Assembly (NCBI RefSeq): GCF_034140825.1
Contig: NC_089040.1
Location: 987,501 to 1,051,500 of the forward strand
Length of the DNA: 64,000 bases
From: Oryza sativa Japonica Group
Lineage: Eukaryota > Streptophyta > Magnoliopsida > Poales > Poaceae
Direction: 5' to 3'
Positions 33,659 to 45,253 of this stretch are shown piece by piece; position 1 is the first letter of the stretch; every line of letters starts with the position of its first letter. Both the position numbers and the translations under genes were made by a program. Under the pieces are notes generated by a model. It saw only the letters and a program-made list of their open reading frames with translations. It was not told the origin of the DNA and ran no database searches.

Positions 33659-35779
33659 TCACACCCCTAGGGACTTCTCTTGACCGCTGGTCTGCTCTCT
33701 TGCATCCCCATTGACCTGCTGAGGCATAGCTCTGATTTGGCTCTTTGCCCGAGCTAAAAGTTGCTTCCTTATATGCTTTGTGCTAACATATTCATCTCTT
33801 TCTACTGCCCGTTGTACGGCCTTCTTAAGCCTGGACTCAACAGTTTCCCATGACACAAGCTTCTCTAGAAATGTGGAGACATAGTCAGATCTCCGATCCT
33901 GCAAAGATATAGCCATGAACAAAATAAGTAAAACAAAATGTTTTTTTTAAGTACTAAATGTAAGCATCACTTGTCATCTAACCTCATAATCCAGGTAGTA
34001 TGCATGCTGTTGCCCAAAGTAATAGGTTTTGTTAGTATAATTGTTTATTAATAAAAATGCCAGGAAAAGAAAGAGAAACCTGATTGCAATATTCATACCT
34101 CCCAAAGATCAATTGCAAGGAGTGGCTGCAAAAAGAAATAGCCTCATGAGATCCCTGCTGGATATGCATACGGCAAAAAAAAACCAGCAGACATACAGTG
34201 CCAGGCGTATGCTTTGCATTTCAACTTTAGCCATTGCATACGAATCATGACAGAAGAATGGCATAGCAATGTAGGGTAAGTGTTTCAAGTTAATACTCAC
34301 AGAGTGACCCCAGACAAGAGGATTGATGGCATTCGGAGACTTTGAGATGACCAGTCTACCATAATTATCAGATGGGATTGGGCTTCTTGATTTCACATGA
34401 GGCAACTTGCTTGTTTTGTCTGGAGAGAGTTACAGAAAAAAGAGTTCAGTTCATCACACCAACATATGCAAATTTTGAAACTGGTACGATGAAGCTAATA
34501 AGTATGTCGCTAAGCATCTGTACATCACTTACAACAAAGCCAAACCCATCCAGAACCAAATTGAGTTGATGCAGCATCCATAAATTGTCGAATCATGCCA
34601 TCATAGGATCCAAAGTCCCTGTTGATAAATTTCAAAAGGCGTTCTGGGGGTTTTCCCCCGCCACCAGGTTGCATAGATCGCCAATAGAAATCATGGTTCC
34701 ATATCTAAAAGAATGTCCAGTAATTAGTCATATGGAGGACATACAGCTCAGCATACGGAATGATACCTGTGCAGCATGGAAGAAGGGGGGATGGGGTGCC
34801 TCCCTGCCCTCATTGAAGGAGGATAGCATCATCTGCCCCAGCGACATCCCCTCCCACTCACTGCCACCAATCATGCCATTGAGCCTCTCGACGTGAATGT
34901 TCTGATGAACTCCCCAGTGCTGTTCCACCGTCTCCTTGCTGATGTATGGCTCTAGGGCATCCTACATTTCCCATCACACAGTTGTCACTACTACTCTGTG
35001 CAAAACCACAAATTGGTATTTGTGTACTTACTGAAGGATAAGGAAGAGGCTGCTGCTCTATCCAGGAGACAGAAGCATCTTCATCAGTGCCTGACGACTC
35101 ATCACCATTTGCTTCAGCATCCTCATCCATTTCAGCATCGGAAGCGGTTTCATCATCGATACCATCGTTCACAATGTCATCCTCGGTCACCACATTAGCC
35201 TCATTGGCACACTGGAGTACACGTGAGTTCGTACTCTCTCCCTGTTGAAATAATACATAGATATATGCATTCTTCCACATCAAATTAATCGTCTACAGAA
35301 CTGGAGAGGATTCTTTTATTCTAGAAATGGTGCATAATAAATGTATTTCACACATCCAACCGAAAATGTCATGACAAATCAAATATCTACAGAAATGAAA
35401 ATGCATTTTCTTGAGTCAGTGAATCCATAAAGAAGAGCTACTCGCTTGATAAGTCTGGTGAATTAACACGTAACAGTGTGACTTATCCAAAATAATACAC
35501 AGGAAACAAAGAACGGCGAGCAGCGCCAATCAGTCAGCTCGAGCTACCAACTAGAAATGCTAAGCTGAGGAGGAGGAGGCGACAGTTTACCCTGCAGGCG
35601 CTCCCTCTCAGTGGGGTGACGAGGCGTCGGAGGCCATGCCGCCGGGCGTCGCCGCCGCCGCCGGCGCGGAGGATGAACGGGGCCGAGACGGAGGTGGAGC
35701 TGGAGCAGGAGAGGGGGCGGGAGGGGGAGAAGAGGGCAGGCGATAGGCCTCCCACTCCCACCAGTGTGGCGAACGCCAT
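33659..35779 (-). CDS. Iron superoxide dismutase, plastid type
   Basis: Eight exons: 35779-35591, 35241-35032, 34961-34767, 34704-34533, 34419-34301, 34125-34099, 34006-33983 and 33898-33659. They join in frame to 391 residues. Residues 1-63 are Ser/Arg-rich like a plastid transit peptide. About 64-126 are strongly acidic ([18 protein letters not shown]). The SOD domain starts near [16 protein letters not shown]. The four metal ligands of the Fe/Mn-SOD family are present: His148, His202 (IWNHDFYW), Asp301 and His305 (IDLWEHAYYLDY). Gln198 matches the second-sphere Gln of Fe-type enzymes. The gateway Tyr of the family is His156 here. The enzyme class converts superoxide to peroxide and oxygen. 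In Arabidopsis two Fe-SODs associate with the plastid RNA polymerase. Whether this protein is catalytic is open. Known simple plant Fe-SODs are much shorter (about 210-305 residues). Confidence 0.9.
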
Positions 35780-35923
35780 GGACGAGCAGTTTGGGAGAAA
35801 GCTTCGAGGAGACGATAAGATTGGAGGAGGGGATAAGCGGCCGCCCGAGATATTAATGGGCCCAAACTAATGTGGGCTTTGGGCTTCTAGCTGGAGCTTA
35901 GTGGGCCGCCACATTATTACCAA

Positions 35924-36135
35924 GATTTTTTTTTCATTTTTAATTTTTTTTAATATTTACAAAAATATTATACCCGTAAAAATATTTAAAAAATAGACCC
36001 TATCACCCAAGTGAAGGGCGGCAAGGTGATCTGGCCGCCCTCGGGGAGGGCTGCAGAGTCTATTTCTGTAAATATTTTCTCTAGTATAATATTACTGTAA
36101 ATATTTTTTAAAAAATTAAAAATAAAAAAAATCTA
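35924..36135. repeat. Foldback element with long AT-rich arms
   Basis: Arms of about 80 bp, 35924-36002 and 36055-36135, are imperfect inverted copies (AATATTTAC, AATATTATAC, AATAGAC.CT in both). The loop is GC-rich with GGCGGC and GGCCGCC words. It lies in the spacer between the SOD promoter and the eL13 3' end. Confidence 0.75.
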
Positions 36136-36580
36136 TTATCAACCATTTTGTATTTTTTTGCAGAATATAAAATTCTTCGGATTTGATCCAGTTTGTGATT
36201 ACTTGCGATTTGGCACGTTTTTAGATCGATCTGTTTCGTCACAAGTCGCAACACGACCACGACGACTCAGTTTCAAATTCAGTGGTATAGTAAAAAGAAC
36301 AGAATTTGACAGCCAAATGGCGAATGAAAACACAAGCATCTACTATCATCCATATGGCTGGCAGGTAAATGAGACGTAGCGAAATGACTGAATTCATCTT
36401 AAGACAAGTAGTATGCACTTAGTTTGGTTCACTTCAGACAAAAACCCAAACAAGCTCAAACTGAAGAGTAGACAGACAGCAGCAAGATCAGAATGCCAGT
36501 CTCGCATCAGGAGAAGCTGATAACAATAATGGTAATAAAACTTAGGGCATCTATTCTTAACGTTGCAGGTTGCAATCCTT

Positions 36581-38186
36581 TCACTTCTTCTCTTCCTTCT
36601 CAGCCTCGGCCGCCCTCTTCTGCCGGGCACCGATGTGGCGCTGGTTCATCCTCTCCACGCGCAGCTTGGCGTAGGCCTTGAATGCCTTCATGTCATCCGT
36701 GACCTTCACGACCTCAACCGAGCGCTTCTCGCCACGGGTGATAGGCATGTAGTCACCCTGGACCTGGGTGGCTGTGGCAAGCTCCTCAGGAGTCGAGTCA
36801 CCAGCCTGCGAAAGGAGTTGGTTAATGTAAGGGATCTTCAGAACAGTGGGTTTAAGTGTAAGGCTAAGGCGGGTAAAGTTCCCTCACCTTGACCTTGCGG
36901 GCACGTCTTGGGAAGATGACAAGCTTGGCCTTGTAGGTCTTCAGCCTCTGGACATTGGCCTGCAGACCTTCAAGTGAGCGGTTCTTACGGCGGTGATCCA
37001 CTGAGATGCCAATGGTTGGGGCAAACTTCTTGGGGATCCCAGCTGCCTGTGTGCAATAGGTTTATTGAGATCAGAATCACGATCCAAATATAACACATGG
37101 TAAAGTTTCAACGGCATTATGGCGTCAAAGCTACAATGTTGCTATTCAAACAAGCAATCTGATTTACCTTCAGCTCTTCAAGGGTGAAGCCCCTTCCAGC
37201 CCTAGACTTCATGTTGTACTTAAGTGTTTGGCACTGAACAATGGGGCGAAGTGGTCCAGAAGTAGGGCGGGGGAAGATCTTCACAGCTTTCTTTTGCCTA
37301 GCTGCAAAAGCCAACACCAAAAGAAAATTAGATGCTGGGTAAAAAAGAAATAGCAGCATCTTCAAACATAAAATTTAATGCCTCATGCAGGACTACAAAT
37401 AGCACTTGAGCATTCCTTTTTTTTTTCCAATTTAGACAGCAACAATGCATAACTCACAGCATCTTGTGGCTGGTTTTAAATAATAGAAGGAGCAGAACTA
37501 AAAGAAATACACAAAGCATCTTTTAGCTTATTGTACATGCAAAACCAAATAGAATCCAGAAGCATGTAAAGTTTAAGTCGATAAGTGACTGGTACCAAAG
37601 CATAAAGTAGACAATTTGTCGCAAACACATGCACAAATTGTTAGATGAGGGTTTATCAAGATCCAGACCACTGAATTTTAATCTAGTCTGGCTATGCAGC
37701 AAACTAAAATTATGATAGCACCAATAAATCACACAACACATTACCAGAAGAAACTATAAAATTAAGAAACAGCATAGCAATTTAACTTATATGTTACCGC
37801 AGATGGCTGCTGATCAAATAGACATAAAAGCAAAATATGTACATAAGTAAACAGTGTCTAAGCAGCTACCAGCAAATAAAACACTACAGAGCAAGAAATG
37901 CGTGATCGGCAGTCAATATCATACGAACACCCAGGGAAGAAGCACTACGGGCATTTAGAAGCACAATTGCAGTTCACGCATATGTTACACAGCACAATCT
38001 CACGAGCAAGTAGGAAGCTAACATGCTCATTCATTCACATAATCATTAGATAGATCGCAAGAGATCAATCACTTTACCGATGCGGCGCCTCTGCTTGCGG
38101 GCGGGCTGGTTGAACCATGTCTTGACATAGTTCTGCCAGTGCTTCTTGAAGTGCCCATTCGGGATGACGTTGTTGTGCTTCACCAT
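36581..38186 (-). CDS. RPL13: 60S ribosomal protein eL13 (L13)
   Basis: Four coding exons, 38186-38078, 37301-37168, 37046-36888 and 36805-36581, joining in frame to 208 residues, the usual plant length. The N-terminus [18 protein letters not shown], the basic [15 protein letters not shown] stretch, and the central [17 protein letters not shown] and LVIFPRRA words identify eL13 of the large cytosolic subunit. The C-terminus ends in an Ala/Glu/Lys-rich tail. A leader intron is present: an acceptor lies 13 bp upstream of the ATG and a donor lies near 38600. The leader exon is GC-rich and the promoter has the telo-box and GGCCCA motifs typical of plant ribosomal protein genes. Confidence 0.96.
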
Positions 38187-38589
38187 GGCTTACCTTACCT
38201 ACACCAAATCAAACAAACACAAACCATAAGCATCATGCGATTCCTTCCTAACAGCTCTTACTAACAGTTGCAGCAAAAATCCACACCAGATTACTGAAAG
38301 AAAAGGCTAACACCCTGTTCTAGATCCCACTAAAACGCATGAGAATCAACCAAAAATTACTGCTACAAATTACAAATCACGAGCTTCGCTTCGCCTGCTG
38401 CCATAAGAACAGAACAGTGAGATCTCTCGTCCTAGCTCCACAACATCTCACTACATCCAGAAACAAACAAGAAACGGAGCGCGCGCGCAGTACAACGAAC
38501 CGAGATCCGAATGGACGAAGGTCTAGATCGAACTGGAAGCCTCGACTGATCCAGAAATGCTGCGCGAGAGGGGAGGAGATGGACGGGAA

Positions 38590-38800
38590 GGCACCCTACC
38601 TTGGGCGGCGAGGCGGCGGCGGCGGAGGCGGAGGAGGATGCCGACGCGAGGTGGCGGCGCGCTAGGGTTGGAGAAGAGGACGCGAGGCGAGGTGGGGTTT
38701 TAGAAGAGAAGCCGAGGCCGCTCTAGTTGGGCCTTCTCATGGGCCAGCCCATATCGAAGCAAAGGTATCCTCTACGTGGGCCGGATATAAGGCCCATCTT
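38590..38800 (-). promoter_or_regulatory. Leader exon and promoter of eL13 with telo-box and GGCCCA motifs
   Basis: On the minus strand a donor CCCAAG/GTAGGG ends the leader exon near 38601. AACCCTA (telo-box) lies at 38663-38669 in the leader or core promoter. GGGCC words follow near 38728-38750 and 38778-38794. Telo-box plus site II is the usual pairing in plant ribosomal protein gene promoters. Confidence 0.7.
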
Positions 38801-40633
38801 CCGCATTCCCCGCATAAAGGCGTAATAGATAGTAATACGCTTGTGACAGCGGAGGCGTATTAGATTGTACTCGCTTTCTGATCTTTGAAGCGAAATTTCG
38901 ATGGAAATGGAAGCGGCTCTGTGATAGGCCAAGACAGTAAGCGACTGCAGATATTGTATATTTGTATAAGCCCTGAATTCTGAAGACTTTTAGCAAACCC
39001 AAATTTTAAAGAATCAAGTTGATGCTGAATATTGTTTCATCATATTTTACTATCCCTGTGTGATCTTTGTTTATGTTTTAAGAAAATATATGTTTGCGAT
39101 TGTGCAGGCAGGCACAGCTCGGTTCTTGCATCGCCTGCTTGGAAAACTTCAAACAGGAAAATGGCAAGAACAACATTTGAAAAAGAAAGAGAGAAAACAA
39201 TGGCGGGTCGTCATCGGCGATGCGCGTCGTGAAGCCGGCACCAGAGAATCCATCCATGGTGCAATGGACAACAGCTATAGTATGGGAGCCGTTTTGGGCA
39301 GGATGCAAAGCTACAGCTTGCTGGAGCACTTACTGTAACCGTCTTGTGATCGTTAGCTGATGCTGATGTGCCAACTAATCAGCTATCAGGGATATATAAA
39401 TGTATCTAGATGGTCAAGAGAGATCTTGATTGATTGATGTCTTAGTCAGAACTCAGAACCTCAATCGCCAGAGTCTTGTTCTTCTCTAGATGGAAAAAAG
39501 AGTAGGAAAGTTTAAGGTCAGCATCAGTGTGATCATGTGCTGCTTAGAGTCTTAGAGAAGAAGATGAAAATTCAGTATTTTAAATTGTGGTGCCTAATGT
39601 GTTCTCAAAATTGTGTTGCCTAGTCAGTAAAATAATTAGGGATTTTCAGCTCGGTGATGAGTTAATAAGAAAATTATATGAAAATATGAGAATTGTCAGT
39701 GTCAGCAGAAATGTCCAAAACAAAGCTTTTGCCGTCGGCATATCTTCGATTAATCAAGACAGGAGTAGTTTTACCTGACAAGCAGAAGAAATGGTCTGGT
39801 GAGAAGTTTATGTCAAGCTTCAAGCAGGGCCATTCCAAAACTGCACTTTTGAGCCTTGCGTGTATGATTCAAATATGCCAATGAAATGCCATGTAGATCA
39901 ATGAATTCCTGAAGTAACATCAAATATGTCATCGATGGTGTCACCTCCTTACATCAATGGGCTTATTTTATCGCTAACACAAGCAGATTGGAACTTTGGA
40001 AGAGTTTATGGAAATGTTAGATATCTTGGAACAAATTCTAAGAGTTTTTCTGATTGCAGCTGTGAAAGATCTCTCACATATCTGCTGCAATTTTCATAAT
40101 TTACAAAAGATGATAGTGCAGAATTTTTCAATCCAGGTTAATTAAGTGGAAGGACTAGTAACTTCAAGTAATGTACAGTTATTCCGTTCATACCTGCCTG
40201 GTAAACATAGACCTTCTTTGCGCATTTTATTTACTCATTTCCATGCGAAATTGCAAATGTGGTCAAATTCTTCAGAGGCCAATTTTTCAACTCATAAGAC
40301 AAAACAAGAATTGTGGAATCTTTGCCTCCACAGAAGGGAAGATACCTCCACTCTGTTTATTATAAGCCAACTAGTATAATATTCAATTAGTATCATGTCT
40401 TGTGTGCTTGAACTCTTCTGCTAGTTCCATTTCTTAGGTTAGTGAGTGCTTTAGGTGGTATTCTACTTTATATTATCTTATTTGTTTCACTATATCTTCT
40501 TGAAATCATATGATTGCCTCTTGTGACCCTACTTAGTTAAGTACTAAAGACAGTTTTTAGGAACTTTATAGTCAATAATCTGGTTAAGTATTTTGTCAGG
40601 GGGGCTGAAGGTGAGTTGAGAGGGTTCATGGAA
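38801..40633. other. Divergent spacer and CYCLOPS leader region
   Basis: The start of CYCLOPS transcription was not located. A splice acceptor (TTTTGTCAG) near 40600 suggests that the ATG lies in a second exon, with a leader exon and intron upstream, perhaps around 39100-39400. No other gene was recognised. Confidence 0.5.
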
Positions 40634-43600
40634 ATGGAGGGCAGGGGTCTGTCTGAGCTGTTCAGGAACACAAGTGAAGATATGTTCCTAAAGGCGATGA
40701 TGGAGAACTCGATGGGAGTGGCGGCGGCGGCACCAAGCATGGAGATGATGGGGTTCAGAAATCTGTCCCAAGGTTTCAGAGAAGACAGCGAGGAGTTGTT
40801 CAATAGCTGGCTTATGAATGGAGAGGCAAGTTTTCTGAAAATCCATAAGATTTTGTCTCAGTACATGAAAGTTCATGTTTCAGAAAAAACAAATCCCAAC
40901 TCATCTGTTGTTTTATGAAGTGCACAACTTTTTGTATACATACATATATTTAGAGATAGTGCATAAGCTTACATAGATATGAACATTGATGTACTGATTA
41001 CTTTCATGGTTAATGTTACCTGAAATTCTTGATTGCTTGTGCACAGATTCCAGGATTTAGTGCCATGAATAATCGCCCTCGACAACCATCTAGGTAAGAT
41101 TGTGGCATGGTGTGCCAGAACTAACTATTCAATTTAGTATCCATAAATATGCAGTGATGAATAAAATTGTATGTAGGATTGGATTGGTTGCCTTGCATAG
41201 ACTAGAATAACTGAATGTCGATTAACCTCAGGCAAAGGTATCCAGATTTGTATCCCTCATTAAACTAGCCATGTCATGTTAACTTAATTAAGGTTGAAAA
41301 ATCATGAAATAGAAACTCTTACGGTAAATTCAGAAAGCTCTAATTTGCATGGGGTCTATTCCTTTTTCTAGCAAGTGAATGGTGTTGAACTCAGAAAATT
41401 TTGTCTTGGAATCAGAAATCTGTACAGATATCTAGCAGTTTGTATGTTGGTCAATTTATGGTTAATGACCACTGCATGCAAAAAAAAAATCAATAATTAT
41501 GTGAATAATAGGATATTTGTCAAATATATGCAGGTTGTCATCAGAAGCAGCTGGCTTTCCTAATCAGCAACATGAAATTGCTCAAGAACATTTTCCTACT
41601 GACAACCTGATTCCGCAGAATTTGGCAGTTCATTCAGAGTTTACAATGAACCATAACCAGCAACAACTCAAGTACTATAGCTTTTCACCAACATCATATT
41701 GTGTTCTGGATTTTTTCCAAATTGTACTGAATTGGTTGTCTCCCATGACAGGAATGCAGCAGAAAAGGGAATGCAAGCTAGTGACCTACTTTTGGCAAAG
41801 GTTAGGCATTTTCATCACCCATCTACTAATACATGGATGAATTTATAATTAGTAAATGGCTGAATTTGCTTATATTGCCTGGTTTCTTCATATGTAGGCC
41901 TGGTTTCATAGTACTCAACCAATGACTAGAAGCAGATCTTCAGAACTCAGGCAGGAATTTCCAGTTCTATGCGCAATTACGCACTACTATCCATAGCTCA
42001 ATTCCATGTTCTTAGCTCAATATCTACAAAATTTTCCATTATTTGCAGGAAGAGATATGCGGCGATGCAAAGTAACATGCCACCAATAACAACTGAAACA
42101 ATTGAAACAGCTAACAAACTGAGACAAGATCTGACAAACGCAAGTACTGTGAACAGTGCACCAATGAGCAATACACCCAGTCAGACTCCAACATTTGTAT
42201 CTCCTTCAAGTTCATCAACATCCCCTTTGGATAATCCACATATAGTAGCACAAGATACCATCACCTCAGTTGTGAGCATGCTCAAGGATACACTGGAGCG
42301 CAAGAAGCTTAGTAGCCATGCTAATGGAGACACCTCATCAGGCATATCTTTTGGTTTTTATGACAGTCAACATTTTCAACAGAACATTCTTGGAGGAACA
42401 GATATATTCCCTCTGGTGACAACTTCCCAAATTCAAGACTCGGTGATGCTTCCGAAAGTCGAGAGGCCAACAGAACAAGGCAGTGGGAACTTTGTTGCTC
42501 CTGCAAACCAGGTTTGGCTTGGTACAGCATCTCGAGAGCCTTCGCAGAGTGGATCATCTACTGCTATCCCAGCACCTTCAGCTGGATTTGAAGTTTGTGA
42601 TGACCTGCCTCCCATTGGGCAAGCAATGACTGTTTGTGAGAGTACTAGAACAAATGCTGCAAATGGCAATGGGACAGCTGACTGTAGATCAAAAGGCAAA
42701 GGTATACATTTAAGAAAAAAAATAGAACCTTAAGGATAAATTTAAACCCGAGGCCATATAAAATCTTCAATGAGCACACTATTGCTGTTATAAATTGTTT
42801 GAACTCTACTCTAGTTATAACATTGTGTGTATTTGTTCATGGTGTACAGATTTCAGAGAGAGAATACTAAAAGAAAATTTGAAGGATGACAGAAAGGTAT
42901 GTTCTAACTGATATTTCTGATCACTTATTTTCCTTCTCATGGCAGATGTTATACGGTTCATTTCACTCATTTGCAGAAAGGGAGCCTAACTCGAATGGGA
43001 TCCATTTCATCTGAACAAGCAGGTAAACCCAACAAGGAACTCTACTTTTAAAAACTTAAAAGTTCAGTATAGGATGACTACTGCAAAGAATTACTGAAGA
43101 GACAAAAGCTTATACACTGGTGAAACATGAAACAAGTTTAAAGGATCATGTAGTCCATCTCACATAGCGCCTTTTTTTTCATGTTTTTAATACCTGAAAG
43201 CCCTACATATTTGGCTTTTGCAGATAAAGGAGATCCTACAAAGAAACGCAGGGTTGAGCGCTCACGCAAGTATGTATGCACAATGTGGTTCTTATAGTTT
43301 GTAGGGTAGTTTGGTATGTTACACATACAACTATTATACATCTGAAGACTCAAGGCATTTGGACCTACAATAACACTTTCTTCGTAATCGACAATGCCAT
43401 TTCTTGAACAATGAGTGACATTGGATTATGTTTTTATTGATTAGGATGGCAGAAGCAAAGGAAAGAAGCTCAACACCAGTAATACCATCTGACATACAGG
43501 TTGTGCTTAAGCGCTGCGAAACTCTAGAGAAAGAGGTCCGGTCACTGAAGCTTAACCTCTCCTTCATGAACCGGTACGCGCATTGCTTCACAGACATCTC

Positions 43601-43795
43601 ATGCTTCTCAGCACGCTAGTCGCATAAGCATGATCCAACTATTGCCACTACTAAATCATCCTATGTGTTTGCAGGAAAGATTCAGAACAGACCAAGCAGA
43701 TAGAAGAGCTTCAGAAGCAAAATGAGGATCTGGTGGAAGAAAAAGAGCGACTACTAGAAGAGATAGAACGAATCGTCTCTGATACCAACACATAA
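40634..43795 (+). CDS. CYCLOPS: CYCLOPS/IPD3 symbiosis transcription factor
   Basis: Eleven coding exons: 40634-40825, 41047-41093, 41534-41671, 41752-41800, 41898-41950, 42049-42701, 42850-42896, 42977-43022, 43224-43269, 43445-43573 and 43675-43795, joined in frame to 506 residues. CYCLOPS is the nuclear target of the calcium/calmodulin kinase CCaMK in root symbiosis and activates genes such as NIN and RAM1. Visible features are the N-terminal MEGRGLSELFRNTSED, RxxS sites at Ser45 (FRNLS) and Ser156 (RSRSS) matching the two CCaMK sites known in Lotus, a basic nuclear signal KKRRVERSRK, and a C-terminal coiled coil (LVEEKERLLEEIERI). An ATG two codons upstream (40628) is possible. Introns 1 and 5 appear to begin with GC instead of GT. 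Identification is very firm. In rice the gene supports mycorrhiza. Confidence 0.95.
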
Positions 43796-44430
43796 TAGGC
43801 CATCTCCCTGTATTAGTACCCCTACTGTAGAACAAAGAATACTAGATACAAAGTTATAAACACACAAACCAAAAGGACTGCAGAATTACAGTGCTGGCCT
43901 AAATGTACCATTCTTTTCCTGTTCTTATCTTAACACAAACACATACCACTACCAGCAAGCAAAGGATTGAGAATTGCATTCTACTTCCATCTAGAGAGAT
44001 GGGGAGTAGCATCAAAATGTTCAGAAATCAGATCGGGGAGCATGTCATTTCAGGATTAATTAAGAAACAGACGAATCAGTGACATTTTCTATCACGGACA
44101 CAGATCATAAGATATCATTTGATTGAAACGACAATCGCGTTTTCTCTTCATCATGCAAAACAATTGATGGCTGATAAGAGCAAGTCAAAAAAAAATGTCA
44201 TCACTCATAAACAAGAAATGCAAGATGTTCAGAATTCAGATCTGGAAATGTGTTGATTCAGGAATTCATGACTAATTCAGAGATTAGCATCACATTTCAA
44301 TGGTTTCATCACTAAATACTTAGCACACACACATAACACATTACATATCCATCAATCACATCTCGATTCTCTAGAGCGACCAATGTAACAGAGCAAGAAC
44401 TAGGATTTCACATTAAGCAGGCCACCTCTC
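43796..44430. other. Convergent 3' regions
   Basis: Holds the 3' untranslated regions of CYCLOPS and of the minus-strand gene ending at 44431. Nothing else was recognised. Confidence 0.55.
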
Positions 44431-45150
44431 TCAGTGCTTCATCCTCGGCGATGTCCTCCTTGCCGCGGCCTTCCTCCTCGGCGACGCCCTCGCCGGTGCA
44501 GCAGTAGCCCCCTCGGCAGCAGCCTTCCCCCTCGGTGACGCCCTCGCCGGCGCCGGGGTGAGAGCCACCTCGGCGGCCTTCCTCCTCGGTGAAGTCCTCG
44601 CCGGTGTAGAGGTTGCTGCGGGCTTCTGCTTCTTGGCCTCCCCCTCCTGCATGGTCGCGACGCGGTCGAACTCGTCGCTGAGCTTCCTCGCCCGCTTCCT
44701 CTTGGCCGCGGCGGCGAGGGTGGCGAGGGCTTCCTCCTCTTCCTCTTCCTCGTTCTCCTCCTCCTGCTCCTCCTCCGACTCCGACGGCTCGTCGACGATC
44801 TGCTGCTTCTGGGCCTCGACCTCCTCTTCCTCGTCGGAGGAGGAGTCGTCGTCGTCGGAGCCGAGGGCGGCGAGCGAGCGGGGCTTGATGCCGGCGGCGC
44901 GGGCCTTGGCCGCCTTCCTGGCGTCGCGGCGGGCGCGGCGGCGGAGCTTGTCGATGGAGCCCTCGATGCGGCCCTGCAGGCGGAGGCGCTTGGAGCTGAG
45001 GCCGCCCATGGACCAGTGCGCCTCGTGCGCCCACGCCATGAGCGGGTCGGTGACGGCCACCGGCGGCTCGACGCGGTCGCCGCCGGAGAAGAAGCGCGGC
45101 CGTGGGAGGCTGCTGCCGTAGAACCGGCCGGGACCCAGTGCCACCACCAT
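44431..45150 (-). CDS. Charged nuclear-type protein with SPRRK repeats, unknown function
   Basis: Single exon, 239 residues from the ATG at 45150. An upstream in-frame extension exists to 45444, but it runs through the TATA box region and the expected transcription start. Residues 1-60 look conserved (MVVALGPGRFYGSSLPRPRFF, WAHEAHWSMGG, RLRLQGRIEG). Then follow a basic RRRARRDARKAAKARA segment, a Ser/Asp/Glu-rich acidic block at about 95-145, a bipartite basic KRKRARK, and a C-terminal stretch with four SPR(R/G/M)K motifs spaced 12-20 residues apart. SPRRK-type motifs bind the DNA minor groove in histone tails. Nuclear chromatin association is inferred from this. I do not recognise a named family. 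Confidence 0.8.
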   Translation of the reverse strand: MVVALGPGRFYGSSLPRPRFFSGGDRVEPPVAVTDPLMAWAHEAHWSMGGLSSKRLRLQGRIEGSIDKLRRRARRDARKAAKARAAGIKPRSLAALGSDDDDSSSDEEEEVEAQKQQIVDEPSESEEEQEEENEEEEEEEALATLAAAAKRKRARKLSDEFDRVATMQEGEAKKQKPAATSTPARTSPRRKAAEVALTPAPARASPRGKAAAEGATAAPARASPRRKAAARRTSPRMKH

Positions 45151-45247
45151 GGTGATCAGATCAGATTCAGAGATCGACCTCTCGATTGGATTGGAGTTGG
45201 AGGAGCAGATGGGAATTGGGATGGAGAAGAGAGAGGAAATGGGGGAG

Positions 45248-45253
45248 TTTATA
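45248..45253 (-). promoter_or_regulatory. TATA box of the charged protein gene
   Basis: TATAAA on the minus strand, 98 bp upstream of the chosen ATG. It argues against a start at 45444, which lies upstream of it. Confidence 0.6.

Noticed and set aside
40627-40636. Upstream ATG at 40628 as the CYCLOPS start
   Set aside because: Possible, but the conserved protein as I recall it begins with MEGRG at 40634. The two differ by only two residues.
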